This document shows, piece after piece, positions 9,992-21,680 of a DNA stretch of 64,000 nt. Made by a program: the position numbers and the translations under genes. The notes under the pieces are model-generated. The model made no database searches, was not told where the DNA came from, and saw only the letters and a list, made by a program, of their open reading frames with translations. Numbering within the stretch: the stretch's first letter is position 1; every line of letters begins with the position of its first letter. Source of the stretch: Gonocerus acuteangulatus (Eukaryota > Arthropoda > Insecta > Hemiptera > Coreidae); contig OX328128.1 of the NCBI GenBank assembly GCA_946811695.1, positions 25,266,701 through 25,330,700 of the forward strand. The letters run 5' to 3'.

Positions 9992-12345
9992 TCCTCTAGA
10001 AAGGCTTTATTAGGCATATTTTGTATTGATTTATAGAGCTTTGCTTTAGAATGAGAGCCAGATTCTGTAATTTCCGCTTCTGTGTAAAAGTTAGCTACTG
10101 TCGGTGTCCCTGACGCCTTAATATCACTTTTATTCGAGATGTTCGAGAGGATTTTGACAATTTTCACGAGATATATAAAAAAAAAAAAGTTTATTTATTT
10201 TCTAAGCTTATCAAATGGCACTAGGGACATGAACGGAACCGCGCTAAGATGCTGCAGTTCCTGCGAGTCGGACTTTTTTATGTATATATGTGTGTGTGTG
10301 TATATATTCTCTTCTTATAGGTTATAGGCCTTATAGGTTAAGTAAGTTGGAAATCTAAAATTGAATTTTGCTGACTTCATTCCATTGAAGAAAAAGTTTG
10401 ACACGCAGGAACTGTGTCTTCGTAGCGCGTTTCTGTGAAGTTCTTATCTCTAGTCTCTTCTTTGGAAAGTGTGGAATTAATATTGCTAATATTTTGTGAA
10501 TAATTAAATATATTCTGTAATGAAATCTAGAATGAAAGTAAGATTTTATGCACCACATTCATTAGTGGAAATTGATCTCTCGGCCTCTTTATGACAAACA
10601 GCCAAATATTTGATCCCATTTTACATATATTGTTTGGCTGGCAAATTAATTGTTATTGGTAAAATTAATATAAACAAAATAAGCCATACAAAACTGAGGA
10701 AGTCAAACATAATGAGCCATTCAAAGCGAAGAAACACTTTCCATATTTTAGCACTCATTTCTCCTATTGACATCGTCCCATCGGCAATTTAGAAAACTTT
10801 CGAATTTCTAGGTTCTAGATGCTCACTGCTGCCGACATACTTCACAGAAATTTCCCTTGTTTCTGTCAGACATTTTGTACACACCAGGGGTTAACAGTAC
10901 TTAAAGCAGGCTACACACGGACAGACAGGCCTGGCAGTTAGGCCTGAACAGTCCGCCTGAAGGCCGGTCACCTGAACCTGTATATATTCTGGCCGGTCTG
11001 TCAGTTAAGACTGATCAGGAATATACACACAACAACATTACCGGACCGCGTGATCAAGGGTGGGCACACGACTTGTTTCAGTTGGGGACCGCTTGTTCAC
11101 TGGTGGGTATTATTATATATTTAAATATATTTAAAAAATATATAGGTACGTAATTAAGAACAACAAAAAATGCCGGTCCATATGTGAGAAATGCGATTTT
11201 GCAATATGGTCTTGAACGTGTTAATAACCCAAACGACAGTATTAATAATACAAACCAAAAAATATATCCAAAAATGATGTCCAAAGTCACTGTTCCACGC
11301 GGACGAAGTCGCGGGCACTGCAAGTCAGCAATAAATATGAAAAAGGGTAAACATAGAAATTTGTTATATAATTTTTCTTGGCAGCTTAAGACCTTTATTT
11401 TTTAGGAGGACATGATGATTATTTAGTAAATTATCATACCAAATTTCGTATAAATCGGTTGGACAGTTTTTGCATAAATGTTTTGTAAATGAGGTATTAG
11501 CAAAAATGTTTCACAATTTTCAAATTGTAGCAAAATTCATCACGTTTGGTAATATAGAATGGTAAATAAATCATAAGCCATTATATAAAATGTTATTATA
11601 AATATTTTGAGGCCTAGGAAAAATATTAAGCTTGGGTACTTTAGTGTTATGAGTGTAAGAAGTACAAACAAAAGGTATTTTTCTTTTATATTGAAAAAAA
11701 AGTATGTTCCCGCAAAACATTAGCTTGTCCTCTCTCATCATCCAACTCGAAACAATTGCGCCCGGGTCAATTCCAGTAACAAAGAAAAAAAAAAAAAAAC
11801 ACCAAACACACATTGCTACAAACAGCCCAAAAAATACACTTATCGGCCAAACTCTTAGACGCCTCACAATCGAATAAAGATAACTCAAAATAGGACAAAC
11901 AACTAAATGTACAAGACAGAACCTAACAATTTTTAACCTAGATATACTAGAAGGTGCAAACAATCTAATATTTGAGCGCCAAACCCTATATCGTGTCCTA
12001 TTTCTGCTTATATCTATGGACATCAAATACACATTACCTACAGAATATAATCCCAATCTTATTATACCTGGAATTACATGAATCTCTGAACAAAACGAAG
12101 GAAAAACACGTATCAATTCATAAAAACAAACAAAGTATTTAAGTTTTTGTTGACGATTTACTCACCCTGAGCTGGGTGCAGCGAGAAACACGCTTCCCTT
12201 TGATAGAGACATGGCCGACCGCGACTGGACAGCTATCCCCACTCCGCAATAGGCACGATATTCGATATATCGATAACACTCGATATTCGATATTAAATAA
12301 AGAGGCTGTATTCTCAAAATGTATTTATTAGTGACGTTCCGTATA
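9992..12345. other. Mostly unassigned; short conserved repeat J at 10228
   Basis: At 10228-10285 a segment with ACCGCGC, AAGATG and TGCAGTTCCTGC, followed by GTCGGACTTTTTT, recurs at 19.06 kb. At 11.41-11.47 kb an AAATTTCGTATAAATCGGTT box resembles the boxes of families A/B. The longest reading frame of the window (11571-12116, minus, 181 codons) shows a Phe run from an oligo(A) tract and no domain I recognise; it is not called as a gene. Confidence 0.4.
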
Positions 12346-12581
12346 CATATCGTCCTTACCATGTCAAACTATCGAATACGAAAATCGGACCAATCTAGCA
12401 AACGAACATAATCGATACATTGACTAAGTAATACATTGAAAAATCGTTTTATTCGATACTTTATTTAAGGCATTCCAAAAGGGTTAGAGTTGTGACGATT
12501 TTCGACAAGCCGTATCGTCCACAATCCAAGAGCGAAGTCTCGAATCTGAAAAGTTTTTCGTACTCGATAGTTTGACGATAC
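12346..12581. mobile_element. TIR repeat family I, copy 1
   Basis: About 236 bp matching 61.67-61.91 kb, including CTAGCAAACGAACATA, ATACTTTATTTAAGGCAT and TTTTCGACAAGCC. The left end CATATCGTCCTTACCATGTC is inverted at the right end of copy 2. A short element with TIRs and no coding capacity fits a MITE. The TSD is unclear. Confidence 0.65.
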
Positions 12582-12689
12582 AGTATTAAAATCCTCTTTT
12601 GAGCTTCTGTAGACACTGTATTTACTGGTACAATTCTAAACAAATTATTTACTAAGTAAATAAATAGAAAATAATTTAACAAGTAAAAT

Positions 12690-12760
12690 AAAAAGGGGAA
12701 TGCTATATACCAAGTTTCTTGACGAAAAAACAAAACCTCTGGGGGGAATCGGGTTAACGG

Positions 12761-12812
<52 letters not shown>
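12690..12812 (-). repeat. A-family fragment with (TA)n
   Basis: Contains GAATGCTATATACCAAGTTT, ACGAAAAAACAAAACCTCTGG and GGGTTAACGGATA, then (TA)n at 12768-12811. It is the central piece of family A; both ends are missing. Confidence 0.75.
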
Positions 12813-13933
12813 CGGAATCAGTTCACTACTACCCATTAATACCGGCCAAAAATATATCATTAAACAGCTTTAAAAAAAAAAAAAATTGAACCCCACGAAT
12901 TGAATTGAAAACGTGACTTATTATTACTGTTGTCAAATATTAATGTGTTATTTGGAATTACAATGAATTATCAACGTAAGCACTTGCAATGTTAAATGAC
13001 GCTTATTCCATATTTTAGCTACTCGTATTCCATACTTATAAGCTCAACAAAACTAAAACATATATGTATATTTATATATATTTATTTATAGAATATTACA
13101 ATCTACAATTGAACTGTACTTTGTAATTTGATATTAGTGACTTGTCCACGTCTCAGGTGTCCCCAGTTGTCAGCCGAATACCTTCCTTGTTAGGAAGGAT
13201 TCTAGGGTGACCTGGAGTTACCTTACGCCATCCAACCACACCCTGCGAATAGCAGGGAAGATTGGAGGCGAATGAGGCATGGCCTGTGATATCCTGAGGA
13301 GAGAAAATATCCATCGATATCACTCTCACTTATTATAATTTCACTGATTTTTTCACTCCACGACACTACACTACCTTAGTAGATCCCGGAGCCACTTTCT
13401 ATTAAGACGTCTTGGTGGAGAGGAAGGATGATTAGTGCTGGATAAGGATTGGGCTATAGGATTAGGATGATTGATTAGTTTACTAAAAAAAAACTAAAAC
13501 AAGAGAGATTAAACCTACCAAACGACATGAACGAACTATTGACGGATGACAGTCCATACATAAACACAATAATCACACACCTTAAAGATTCAAATATTCA
13601 AAATTTTCATTTCATAGAATTTTTATAGTTGTATTAGTTATTTTAAGTTTGTATTAGTTATTTAGTTTGTATTCGTTGGTGATTTAAGAAAAAAAAAAAT
13701 GGATGTATATAACATTACTCAGAAAAAAGGGGAAAAATAGATATATACATATTAAAAAGATATATATGTATATATATATATATGTATATATATACGCCTT
13801 AAAAAAAAAAAAATTATATACAAGTCTATTATCTGTATTAATAGTGCTATACTGTATATTAGTATTAGTTTTAGTGCAAAAAATAGTTGTATTAGTATCT
13901 AAGTAACATGTTAGTTGTAAGCAATGACATAGG

Positions 13934-13964
<31 letters not shown>

Positions 13965-14140
13965 TAGAGGTCATAAAAATTACAGTTCATTGTCATGCAC
14001 TGTCCTAAACACAAAATTACGATCCCTCTCACACGACTCTTTAACACTACACTTGAGGGCGGTGAGGACCTAGATGTTTTCTGCCCTTAAACACCCAATC
14101 CATCCATCCATCCATAGAATTTATTAAAACATGTACGACG
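12813..14140. other. Unassigned; oligo(A)-rich, probable old retroposon debris
   Basis: Oligo(A) tracts at 13688, 13799 and 13936-13965, short (TA)n at 13757-13790 and (ATCC)n at about 14097. The poly(A) at 13936 probably marks the 3' end of an unrecognised plus-strand retroposon. No reading frame is convincing. Confidence 0.35.
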
Positions 14141-14179
14141 TAACGTGAAGTGAAGCAATTGTTGTGTGAAATGTGTAAA

Positions 14180-14215
<36 letters not shown>

Positions 14216-14254
14216 TTTACACATTTGACACAACAATTGCTTCACTTCACGTTA
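14141..14254. repeat. 114-bp near-perfect palindrome with (TA)n centre
   Basis: Arms of about 44 bp (left starts TAACGTGAAGTGAAGC; right ends GCTTCACTTCACGTTA) differ at one base and surround a (TA)n core at 14182-14212. The DNA could extrude a cruciform with a long stem. Confidence 0.95.
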
Positions 14255-14695
14255 AGATATTGCGATCAGGACCGCAGAATAAAGTCTGTTAATTTAGCAG
14301 TCAGTTGTAATAAAAAAAAAAACAACAGAAGAAAAATAAAATAAGGAACAATAAGAAAATAATAAATTATACACAAAACAATGAGGTTGGTGCTAATGAC
14401 CTCATTCAGTACGACCTGAGAGTGGTCCCTACCGCAAACATTCACAAATTCCAAATTATTGCGTGTGCGAGCTCTCAATAAAAATAAATAAATTAATAAA
14501 ACTTTTTTTTTTTTTTTTTTTTTTTTTTGTGTGTGTAAAAAAATTGATCTTTATTGGTAATTTAGAATCTGTACAGTTATGTACAATAAGTAAATATGGT
14601 CAAAATATACATAAAACACAGTGAATGAGATGATAGGAGAAGGCAGACATTACTGCCACTATAATAAAACTATATAACGTAGAATATTAGTATAG
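14255..14695 (-). other. Retroposon 3' end on minus strand (poly(T) at 14503)
   Basis: A poly(T) run (14503-14528) is preceded on the minus strand, about 20 bp upstream, by AATAAAGATC, a polyadenylation-signal arrangement. GGTGCTAATGACC at 14391 resembles the tail shared by the SINEs. Probably 3' ends of two old retroposons; families not identified. Confidence 0.4.
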
Positions 14696-14856
14696 GGGTC
14701 TCCCGTGGTCTAGTGGCTAGCGCCTTGGATTCATAAGCGGGAGATGGTGGGTTCGATTCCCAGCTCCGGTAGGAATTTTCTCATCTCAGGGCTCGCTGGG
14801 AAAATTCCTCGCTGCAACCTGGATGTCGGCGCTAATGTCCTAGATGTAGATGAACC

Positions 14857-14903
<47 letters not shown>
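14696..14903 (+). mobile_element. tRNA-derived SINE S1, copy 1
   Basis: The head GGGTCTCCCGTGG contains an A box (TGGTCTAGTGGCTAGCG) and, at about 14750, a perfect B box (GGTTCGATTCC). The body has two AAATTCCTCGCTGCA-type segments; the 3' tail GGCGCTAATGTCCTAGATGT ends ACCGT followed by a poly(A) of about 43 bp (14861-14903). The head resembles tRNA-Glu or tRNA-Met. No clean TSD was found. Confidence 0.88.
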
Positions 14904-14905
<2 letters not shown>

Positions 14906-15539
14906 GTATAATAACGATAATATCTAAAAACATTGAATATTGCAGTATAAAACGTCTTGTAATGCAATAGTGATTCATTTATATTAATTTTGTCGCTGGA
15001 ACCGAATACTTCTTTAAATAATCTAATTAAATCAGTGGAAAGGAAGTGTGAAAAAATGTTAAGTAAGAAATAATAAGCGCAAATTAAAAAAAAGTAAACA
15101 AAAAAACTTCTTTCTACAGAAGGAAAGAGAGGATGAAATTACAAGGTTATTAAAGCCCAGATTTATAAATTCATCAAGAAATGTATAAAGATTGTGAATA
15201 TTTCACTGGAAATAACAAAAAAAAAAAAAAAAAAAAAATGAGAGAAATAAGCTTTTTACCACTTTGGATCTCTACCAATATTAAACCATTAATTTTTAAT
15301 TTTTTTTCCTCTAGCCCTGATCTGAAGCGCTTTCCCGCTGAGAGAAGAAGAAAATTCTGGTCTTATAAAGACATAAGCCTTCCTCTGGCCTTCATCATTT
15401 CCTTTCGAATTTTTAATTGGGCTGCTTCTTCTTCGATGTACTTAGTTTTTTTTTTCTTTATTTCATTTTTACTTGGTCTTTTTTTGTAGATCCGCTTTAA
15501 TGCCTTCCTTTTTTCCGTTCTGCAATAGCTAATTACGTA
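14904..15539. other. Unassigned sequence
   Basis: A+T-rich with an oligo(A) run at 15216-15238; no gene or repeat match seen. Confidence 0.4.
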
Positions 15540-15900
15540 TATATCCTCTGACTACCGGATGGAATACATTTCATGAAAGAAGGAGGGGTAATTCTTCAAT
15601 TCCTTCGGTGTAATCCTCAATTATTCGGCCCTCCCTTTCCGCATAATTCCCAGGGATTAATTCTCAAATGAAGATTTCTCCCAGGAAGGAGGGAGAACAT
15701 TTTTTTTTTCCGTTCTTCTTCGTCTTCGGTTTCATGTTGAGGACACGGAGTTCATTTTTAAAAAGCTCTCGCCCCCTCCTCCGGACGCTAAGGAGAAGAG
15801 CGGGAATTAAGCCAGAGGATTAACTGGGAAAATTTAAAAATTGCTTCGTTAAGGTCGATTGTACACAGAGCGCCCTCTCTTCGGGAAAAGTTGATCCAGG
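15540..15900. other. Base-balanced island rich in GGATTA/TAATCC
   Basis: Clearly less A+T-rich than its surroundings. It contains TAATCCTC, GGGATTAATTC and GAGGATTAACTGG. Similar islands lie near 24.85-25.34, 35.38-35.95, 40.37-40.85 and 42.68-43.10 kb. No open frame of note. It could be an unrecognised repeat or conserved non-coding DNA. Confidence 0.3.
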
Positions 15901-16640
15901 CACGTAAATGAAAAATTACATTTTGTTCGTTAATACTTTGAGTAGGGTAGGATGGGTGATTTTGTCGAACTCAACCCCCCCCCCCCAACCAAGGTGGGTC
16001 TTGCTCCGATTATTGCGTTCTTTCCTTTGTCTCAGCGCTTTACAATATTGCATTATTTTTGAAAATGAACTTGCTGAAGTGGGTTGTAATATATCTGTCA
16101 GCACTCATAAGGCGAGCAACTGACCACCTTATTTCATTATAAGTGTAAAAAATCAATGAGTCAATCAAGCGGTTGCTTGACCATTTTAGAAAAAAATGCT
16201 ATTTTTGCACCAATTACACATGGAGGACTCATAGCAGAACTAGACCAAGTCTATGTTACACAGTTTTCAGAAAATGAGTACTATGCGTTTTTATTGCAGA
16301 GACGTTGTATAAATCCTATCGACCAGTATAAGTCTTAAAAAGATTTGATGTTTAACACTGATCTTAATTTTAAAAATCACTGACATTTTTTATGTATAGC
16401 CTTGTTCATAAAATAGTTGTAACTTGGACTTGGCTTACTTGTGCTCTGAAAACAAATAAGAATGTCTTCCAGATGTGTAGCAAGAACTGCTACAAGTGGC
16501 AAAATAATGAAGTTAGGACTTAGTCTCCTAAAGCACTGAAAAGAGCTATTTTAGTAATACTCTTCAATGCCATTACAACATAAAATGCCAAAAATGGACT
16601 TGGTCTAGTTGTTTTCTGCACCCTCCATATGGAATCAGTA
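15901..16640. other. Unassigned sequence
   Basis: Contains a run of 10 or more C at about 15977. No recognisable gene. Confidence 0.4.
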
Positions 16641-17411
16641 GTTCAAAACAATTTTTAATTTTTTTTTAGGCTCAACCATTTGAAAATGGCGATTATCTTT
16701 GTTTCACCGCGCATGCTGATTTGTGAGTTTATAAGCTCTTACGGATTACGCATTTTCTCAGGACTGGCAAATCATAGACTAATAATTCAAACACTATTGT
16801 TTTCCTTACAGTCTGCTCTATATTTTATGTCTTCTTCATTATATGCATATTTTGAAGCCCAATATCAGAAAACTGCCATTGAAAAACAATTGTTTTCATT
16901 TCACAAAAGCCCGTTTTTGAGGGTAATTTTTTAGCATAAGGGGATGTATATCAAAGATGATTTTTGGCATGATAATAATCCTAACTAAGTAGCTTGTATT
17001 AAAAGTATTCTTAACCCTGATATTTGTTACGTTATATTTTTTTTATAAATTACTTTAAATACATGCTACTTAGTTAGGTTTATTATCATGCCAAAAATCA
17101 ACTTTGATATACATCCCCTCATGCTAAAAAATTACCCTCAAAAACGGGCTTTTGTGAAATGAAAACAATTGTTTTTCAATGGCAGTTTTCTGATATTGGA
17201 CTTCAAAATATGCATATAATGAAGAAGACATAAAATATAGAGCAGACTGTAAGGAAAACAATAGTGTTTGAATTATTAGTCTATGATTTACCATTTCTGA
17301 GAAAATATGTTTGAGCATATAAACACAAAAATCAGCATGCACGGTGAAACAAAGATGACGGTTTCAAACGGTTGACTCTAAAGAAAAAATAATTAAAAAT
17401 TGTTTTGGAAC
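16641..17411. mobile_element. Large palindrome P1 (fold-back element)
   Basis: The left arm (16641 to about 17005) and right arm (about 17060-17411) are inverted copies over about 350 bp. The outer ends read GTTCAAAACAATTTTTAATT and its complement, and the inner ends share GATAATAA and CTAACTAAGTAGC. A centre of about 55 bp separates them. Both arms give the same apparent protein because they are inverted duplicates, not because they are genes. No TSD was identified. Confidence 0.9.
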
Positions 17412-17775
17412 AAGCAACCAGATTACTTACTTTACTAGATCATTTCAAATGGATTGACTCTAAAAGAACTTAGCTATTATTAAAACTGTCATAAATAAAG
17501 GTAGCCATTGTTTGGGAAAGAACAGGACATAAGAAAGTAAAATAGGAGCAATTGAAGATCAAATCAATACCTTGAGGGTAAATCAGAATCCTGATAAAAC
17601 TAAACAGAAAATAGTGTTTTTGAGAGCCAAAGAAAGGAAAACATATGCGACAGAAGCAGCCCCACCATGCATTATTTTCTTTTAAATCTTTCATTTTAGT
17701 TTATCCATTTAATTTTTTTCTAAAGGATTATATATGAAAATGTGTACGTATTACAGCAGTTTAATAAATTCATCA
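17412..17775. other. Unassigned sequence
   Basis: A short echo of the P1 arm (ATGGATTGACTCTAAA at about 17448) is present; otherwise nothing recognised. Confidence 0.4.
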
Positions 17776-17913
17776 TTTTAGCGCGGTTCCTCCCTCCCCC
17801 ATAGGGAGGAACCCCGCTTATAAGGTTGATACAATGAAACAATCCGGAAGTGCCGACAAGAAAATTTCGCGTTTCAGAACCCCTAGAGACCGAAAATAAC
17901 GGTGGTTCAAATT

Positions 17914-17950
<37 letters not shown>

Positions 17951-18690
17951 CTGTTCGCTCATTTCTGGCTTCCCTGATGGTCCGATTTTGATGAAATTTA
18001 GTACAAAAATCAGTCGTCCAATTTGAAAGGCCAAGTTCGTTAACCAGCAAAATCCGCCCACTGGAAGATGGCGTTTGGGGCAAAATTCGCGCAGAAAAAA
18101 TCGTAACGCTTACGTTTTTGAGTTCATAAGCTTGTAAGTACTCTTTTTATAGGCTTCTTGGGCTAGGAAAACGAATGAAACCATTTTCAAGGCAATAGCT
18201 TTAACCGTTTTCGAGAAAATTGGAACAATAGTTTTTGAATACCGTTTTTGGTTTGGGTACTTAGAATCACGGGATTCAGTTGAAACATTATCTGCATGTT
18301 CTACTTTCATTAAAACTAATATGTTGAAAGTTATGTTACGTTTGGAGTTAAGGAAGGGTTAGAATAAAATATTTTATGAACAGACATGAAAAGTTTTGGG
18401 AACTTTGTATACTTTCCTTAATATCTCGAAAAAGGTTGAGAATCTTGGGAAACGGAAGAATACCATTAGAAAGCTTACTAAATGCTCTACAAAAAAGGTT
18501 CTGATGAAAGTTTTGATTAGACGATGTCAATCGGAGAAATAAGTGCTTAAAACTTTGAAGTAATTGATTTCGCTGATTCGAACTGTTCTTTTTGTCTGTA
18601 TTTATTCCTTGTTATTTTTTGACTGCTTATAGTTGGATAATGTATTTGATAATAAATCAGGTTAAGAAAAATAAGAAAAACAATTTAATC
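17776..18690 (+). repeat. B-family repeat, copy B2
   Basis: Matches B1 from TTTTAGC and the GC-rich hairpin (17782-17817) through the (TA)n tract (17918-17946) and a single 320-bp unit, to AATAAGAAAAACAATT near 18685. Downstream it abuts a Penelope-type segment. Agreement of B1 and B2 at the TTTTAGC end, with different flanks, fixes that terminus. Confidence 0.85.
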
Positions 18691-18990
18691 TTAGAGATAT
18701 GGATTTCCAAGATATAGTTTTTCAAATGCCTAGCGGGGTCCTTCCTAGGGCGGGAACCCATGCAGGTAAGATCGTAAATAAGACCTTTCTTGAAAGTAAA
18801 GATGGAACTGTCAACTTTGGTCCTCCTCTGCCTCCCGGCACTTTCATTGCTGAGGAAGGCTACCAATGAGTAGCCAAAACGTCCTAAATATAGATTTTTT
18901 AACAAAATTCGTATTGAGGTTTCTTTAGCCGAATCCCAACCATTCCATCTTTACTTATCACCTCGACGGCTAACTATCTAATCTTCATGC
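18690..18990 (+). mobile_element. Penelope-type segment D1 with hammerhead-like core
   Basis: The 3' portion (about 18805-18985) matches the arms of D2 at 44.2-44.9 kb. It contains CTGAGGA, a stem GGCTAC/GTAGCC, CAAAACGTCC (18850-18882), then TTTCTTTAGCCGAATCC and a segment ending near CACCTCGACGGCTAACTATC. A CTGANGA-stem-GAAAC layout is the hammerhead core known from terminal repeats of Penelope-like retroelements; here one core base is changed (CAAAAC). No reverse transcriptase is visible. Confidence 0.5.
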
Positions 18991-19059
18991 TTTCTAGAAA
19001 TGTGGACCCAAAATAATAACAGCTTCTATTTTAATCATTTTAAATGAGTATAGATATAA

Positions 19060-19115
19060 GAACGGGACCGCGCAAAGATGTTGCAGTTCCTGCAAGTCGG
19101 ACTTTTTTTATGTCC
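19060..19115 (+). repeat. Short conserved repeat J, copy 2
   Basis: Matches 10228-10285 over about 55 bp (ACCGCGC, AAGATG, TGCAGTTCCTGC, GTCGGACTTTTTT). Origin unknown. Confidence 0.6.
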
Positions 19116-19354
19116 AGATTGATACTATCCGAGAGTTCTCTGGTAGACATACGCCGAGACAAATAAAGAAATAATGGTATGTATGTGTTTGTGTATGTAT
19201 ACATATATGTATTACTTATACATATATTGGAACAGAAATGGCCATTGTCCAAACCTGTGAAATTTCAGTAACTGCACGAGTGACATCAAGGAGGAATAAA
19301 CAATATTGTTGAAGCATAAATGTTAAAGAAAAATATTCTTTTCCTCAATATTTA

Positions 19355-19360
<6 letters not shown>

Positions 19361-19410
<50 letters not shown>

Positions 19411-19641
19411 TTGATGTTATTTTTCGTCGCTGGGATAGTATTTTTGGATGGAACGGCATTTTTCTCCAGCGGTAGTACTCCTCCTCACTTCTTCGCTTGG
19501 CTACCACCGAGGAAGAAACAAGTACCTGGCTGAAGAAGATGGAGATGAATCCATCGAAATATTCCAGGAAGAAGTGAGGAGGAGTACCACCGCTGGAGAA
19601 AAATGCCGTTCCATCCAAAAATATATATATATATATATATA
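19361..19641. repeat. Inverted repeat bracketed by (TA)n tracts
   Basis: Arms of about 57 bp (19439-19495 and 19568-19624) flank a spacer of about 70 bp. The arms begin TATTTTTGGATGGAACGGCA and differ at very few positions. (TA)n lies on both outer sides (19361-19395, 19620-19641). Confidence 0.88.
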
Positions 19642-20327
19642 TGTCTTTGCATACATTTTTTAAGAATTAGGATTTATCAGATATTTATTATTATAACAAT
19701 TGTAAGCACTTCAATACTTATTAGGAACATAAATATTAATTGTAATTTCTTATGGTTTCGAATGAATATACGGAAGGACCAGCTTTTATTTTTCGTTACA
19801 CTAGAAATACATTCATTGAATATTGTAATAAAATATGAATCCCTCCAAAATATATCTTCTCTACTCTCTCCGGCCTAAGACACTTTTCTCTGAGAGTATT
19901 AAATACATATAAATCCTGAGGATGAGTATAGAGAAACGTGGTTTAAAGAAAAACTAAGAAGACATTTTAAGGTCCGGGATAAGTTGACTGGAAGTAGACA
20001 AGCCTAATGGAAACCACAACATAACCTTCCCCCTAGCTAATCCTTCGATCTGGTAAAGTTGGCAGCCCTGAGAGGAAGGTTCTCTTTAGTTTGTTGAGGT
20101 GGGGGGGGGGGGACTGGGAGTGGCATCACATATCCGCAGTCTTATCTTCTGACAGTGTTGCCCCTGCTGTCACTGGCTCTGGGTTGGTAACACTGACAGC
20201 TACTGTCTCGGCTCTTAGCCATAGATATCGGCTTCTGTCTTGGCTTCCTCCTTACTATCGTGATAGTAGACCGCTAGTCTCATCTCAGGGCTCTAAGAGT
20301 AGGGGAGATAGAATAGAATTAATTACT
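19642..20327. other. Unassigned; G-run at 20100
   Basis: No recognised gene. GTGGGGGGGGGGGG near 20100 and a base-balanced stretch 20100-20330 stand out. Confidence 0.4.
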
Positions 20328-20446
20328 TTTTAGCACTTCCCTCCGAAGGAAAGTAGCTATTGAGGTTGCACGCGTGACGGATTTTTTGAAAAAATTCTTT
20401 AAATCTTTATCTATCCTACCTCCTAAACACCGAAAATGACCCCCGT

Positions 20447-20501
<55 letters not shown>

Positions 20502-20531
20502 GTTTGTGTGTCTGTTAACAGGATAACGGGC

Positions 20532-20582
<51 letters not shown>

Positions 20583-21569
20583 TGACGATACTTGGTATAT
20601 AGCGTTCAATTAGCAAACGATTAAACGATTTGTTAACCACCAAAATCGGTCCACCGAAGGGGGGTAACCCCCCAAAATACTAATACACAATACCCATAAA
20701 ATACTACAGACCCAAAATACTAATTTCACCATGCCAGCGGTAGTTTTCGTTATATATCAACGAAACTTGGTATTCATAGTGGTAATTTATAGAGAATAAG
20801 TGGCTGTGAAAATGAACTAAATCGGTTCATTGGGAGGAGGGGTTTAGTCCGGACCCACATTACCAATTGGCCACTACCAGCCGTAATTTTTGTTATATTT
20901 CGACGAAACTCGGTATCCATAGTGGTGACCTAGCGAGAAAAATGGGTTGTAAAAATAAACAAAATCGGTTCATTAGAGGGGGCGGGGGGTTACTCCATGG
21001 CCAAATTACTAATATAGTCATATCGGTCGTAATTTCTGCTGTATTGTAATGAAATTCGGTATACGCCGTACGTATCTCATGAGAAAGAAATGTTGTAAAA
21101 ATTAGCTAAATCGGTCTATCAAAAAAAGGGGTGGGTTTACTTTGTACTATGCTTCATTACAATTAGCCCATCAGCCGCAAGGAGGGTTTTCTACCACTAG
21201 AGGACTGTATCCCGAAGACACAGACAGATATGAAGTTTTTTGTGAAGATGGAGATAGTTAGCCGTTGCAGAGATACAAAGACAAGGTATAGTTGGGATTC
21301 GGCTAGGAATCCCAACTATACCTTGTCTTTGTATGAAGTTTTTTTTTTACTTATTACGTATTGTAGTGCCATCTATAAACATAACTCTGGAAGCAAATTA
21401 ATTACAAAATTAATAATTGAATAGTTGCTCATTACATAAGTAAAAGAGAACTATTCATGTTTTTATTTTATTTATACAGGTCCTTTTAAGCAAATTATTC
21501 AGGAATACAGTCTACACTACCCAAAATCTGAGGAAAGTCCTTGGTTATGCAGCTCCTGCATAAAACTTG
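20328..21569 (+). repeat. A-family repeat, copy A4
   Basis: Inverted relative to A1. Starts TTTTAGCACTTCCCTCCGAA and ends near GCAGCTCCTGCATAAAACTT. It carries (TA)n at 20451-20496 and, uniquely, a poly(T) of about 45 bp (20537-20581) where other copies have GTTTTTGTTTTTTC. Three or more internal 140-bp units follow. It is interrupted at 21242-21331 by a short insertion with TSDs. Confidence 0.82.
21229..21344. mobile_element. 90-bp insertion with TSD and perfect hairpin
   Basis: The insert 21242-21331 is flanked by TATGAAGTTTTTT at 21229-21241 and 21332-21344; the undisturbed target is recognisable in other A copies. Two perfect 27-bp arms (21273-21299 and 21308-21334) face each other across 8 bases. 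The arm core TTGGGATTCGGCTA and upstream ATAGTTAGCCGT match the outer part of Penelope-type repeat D, so this may be a minimal D-derived insertion. Confidence 0.8.
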
Positions 21570-21599
21570 CATACAATAATTTGTATATTTGAAACTCAT

Positions 21600-21680
21600 C
21601 GACTTCTTATAATACCCTTTATTTATTGTTCTACGTGTTTCATGTCTATAGACGCTTTTTCAGGAACCTAAAACAAGAGC
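21600..21680 (-). mobile_element. Penelope-type 3' motif
   Basis: Read on minus: CCTGAAAAAGC, a perfect GTCTATAGAC stem, ATGAAACACGTAGAACAATA. The CTGA-stem-GAAAC grammar matches the terminal motif found in D1, D2 and the 52.2-kb repeat, although the stems differ in sequence. No coding sequence is associated. Confidence 0.4.

Noticed and set aside
11571..12116. 181-codon reading frame on minus, the longest in the window
   Set aside because: It contains a Phe run from an oligo(A) tract, shows no domain or family pattern I recognise, and has no supporting context. Chance is likely.
16680..17342. Two matching 70-84 codon frames on opposite strands
   Set aside because: They are the two arms of palindrome P1, so the similarity is structural, not coding conservation.
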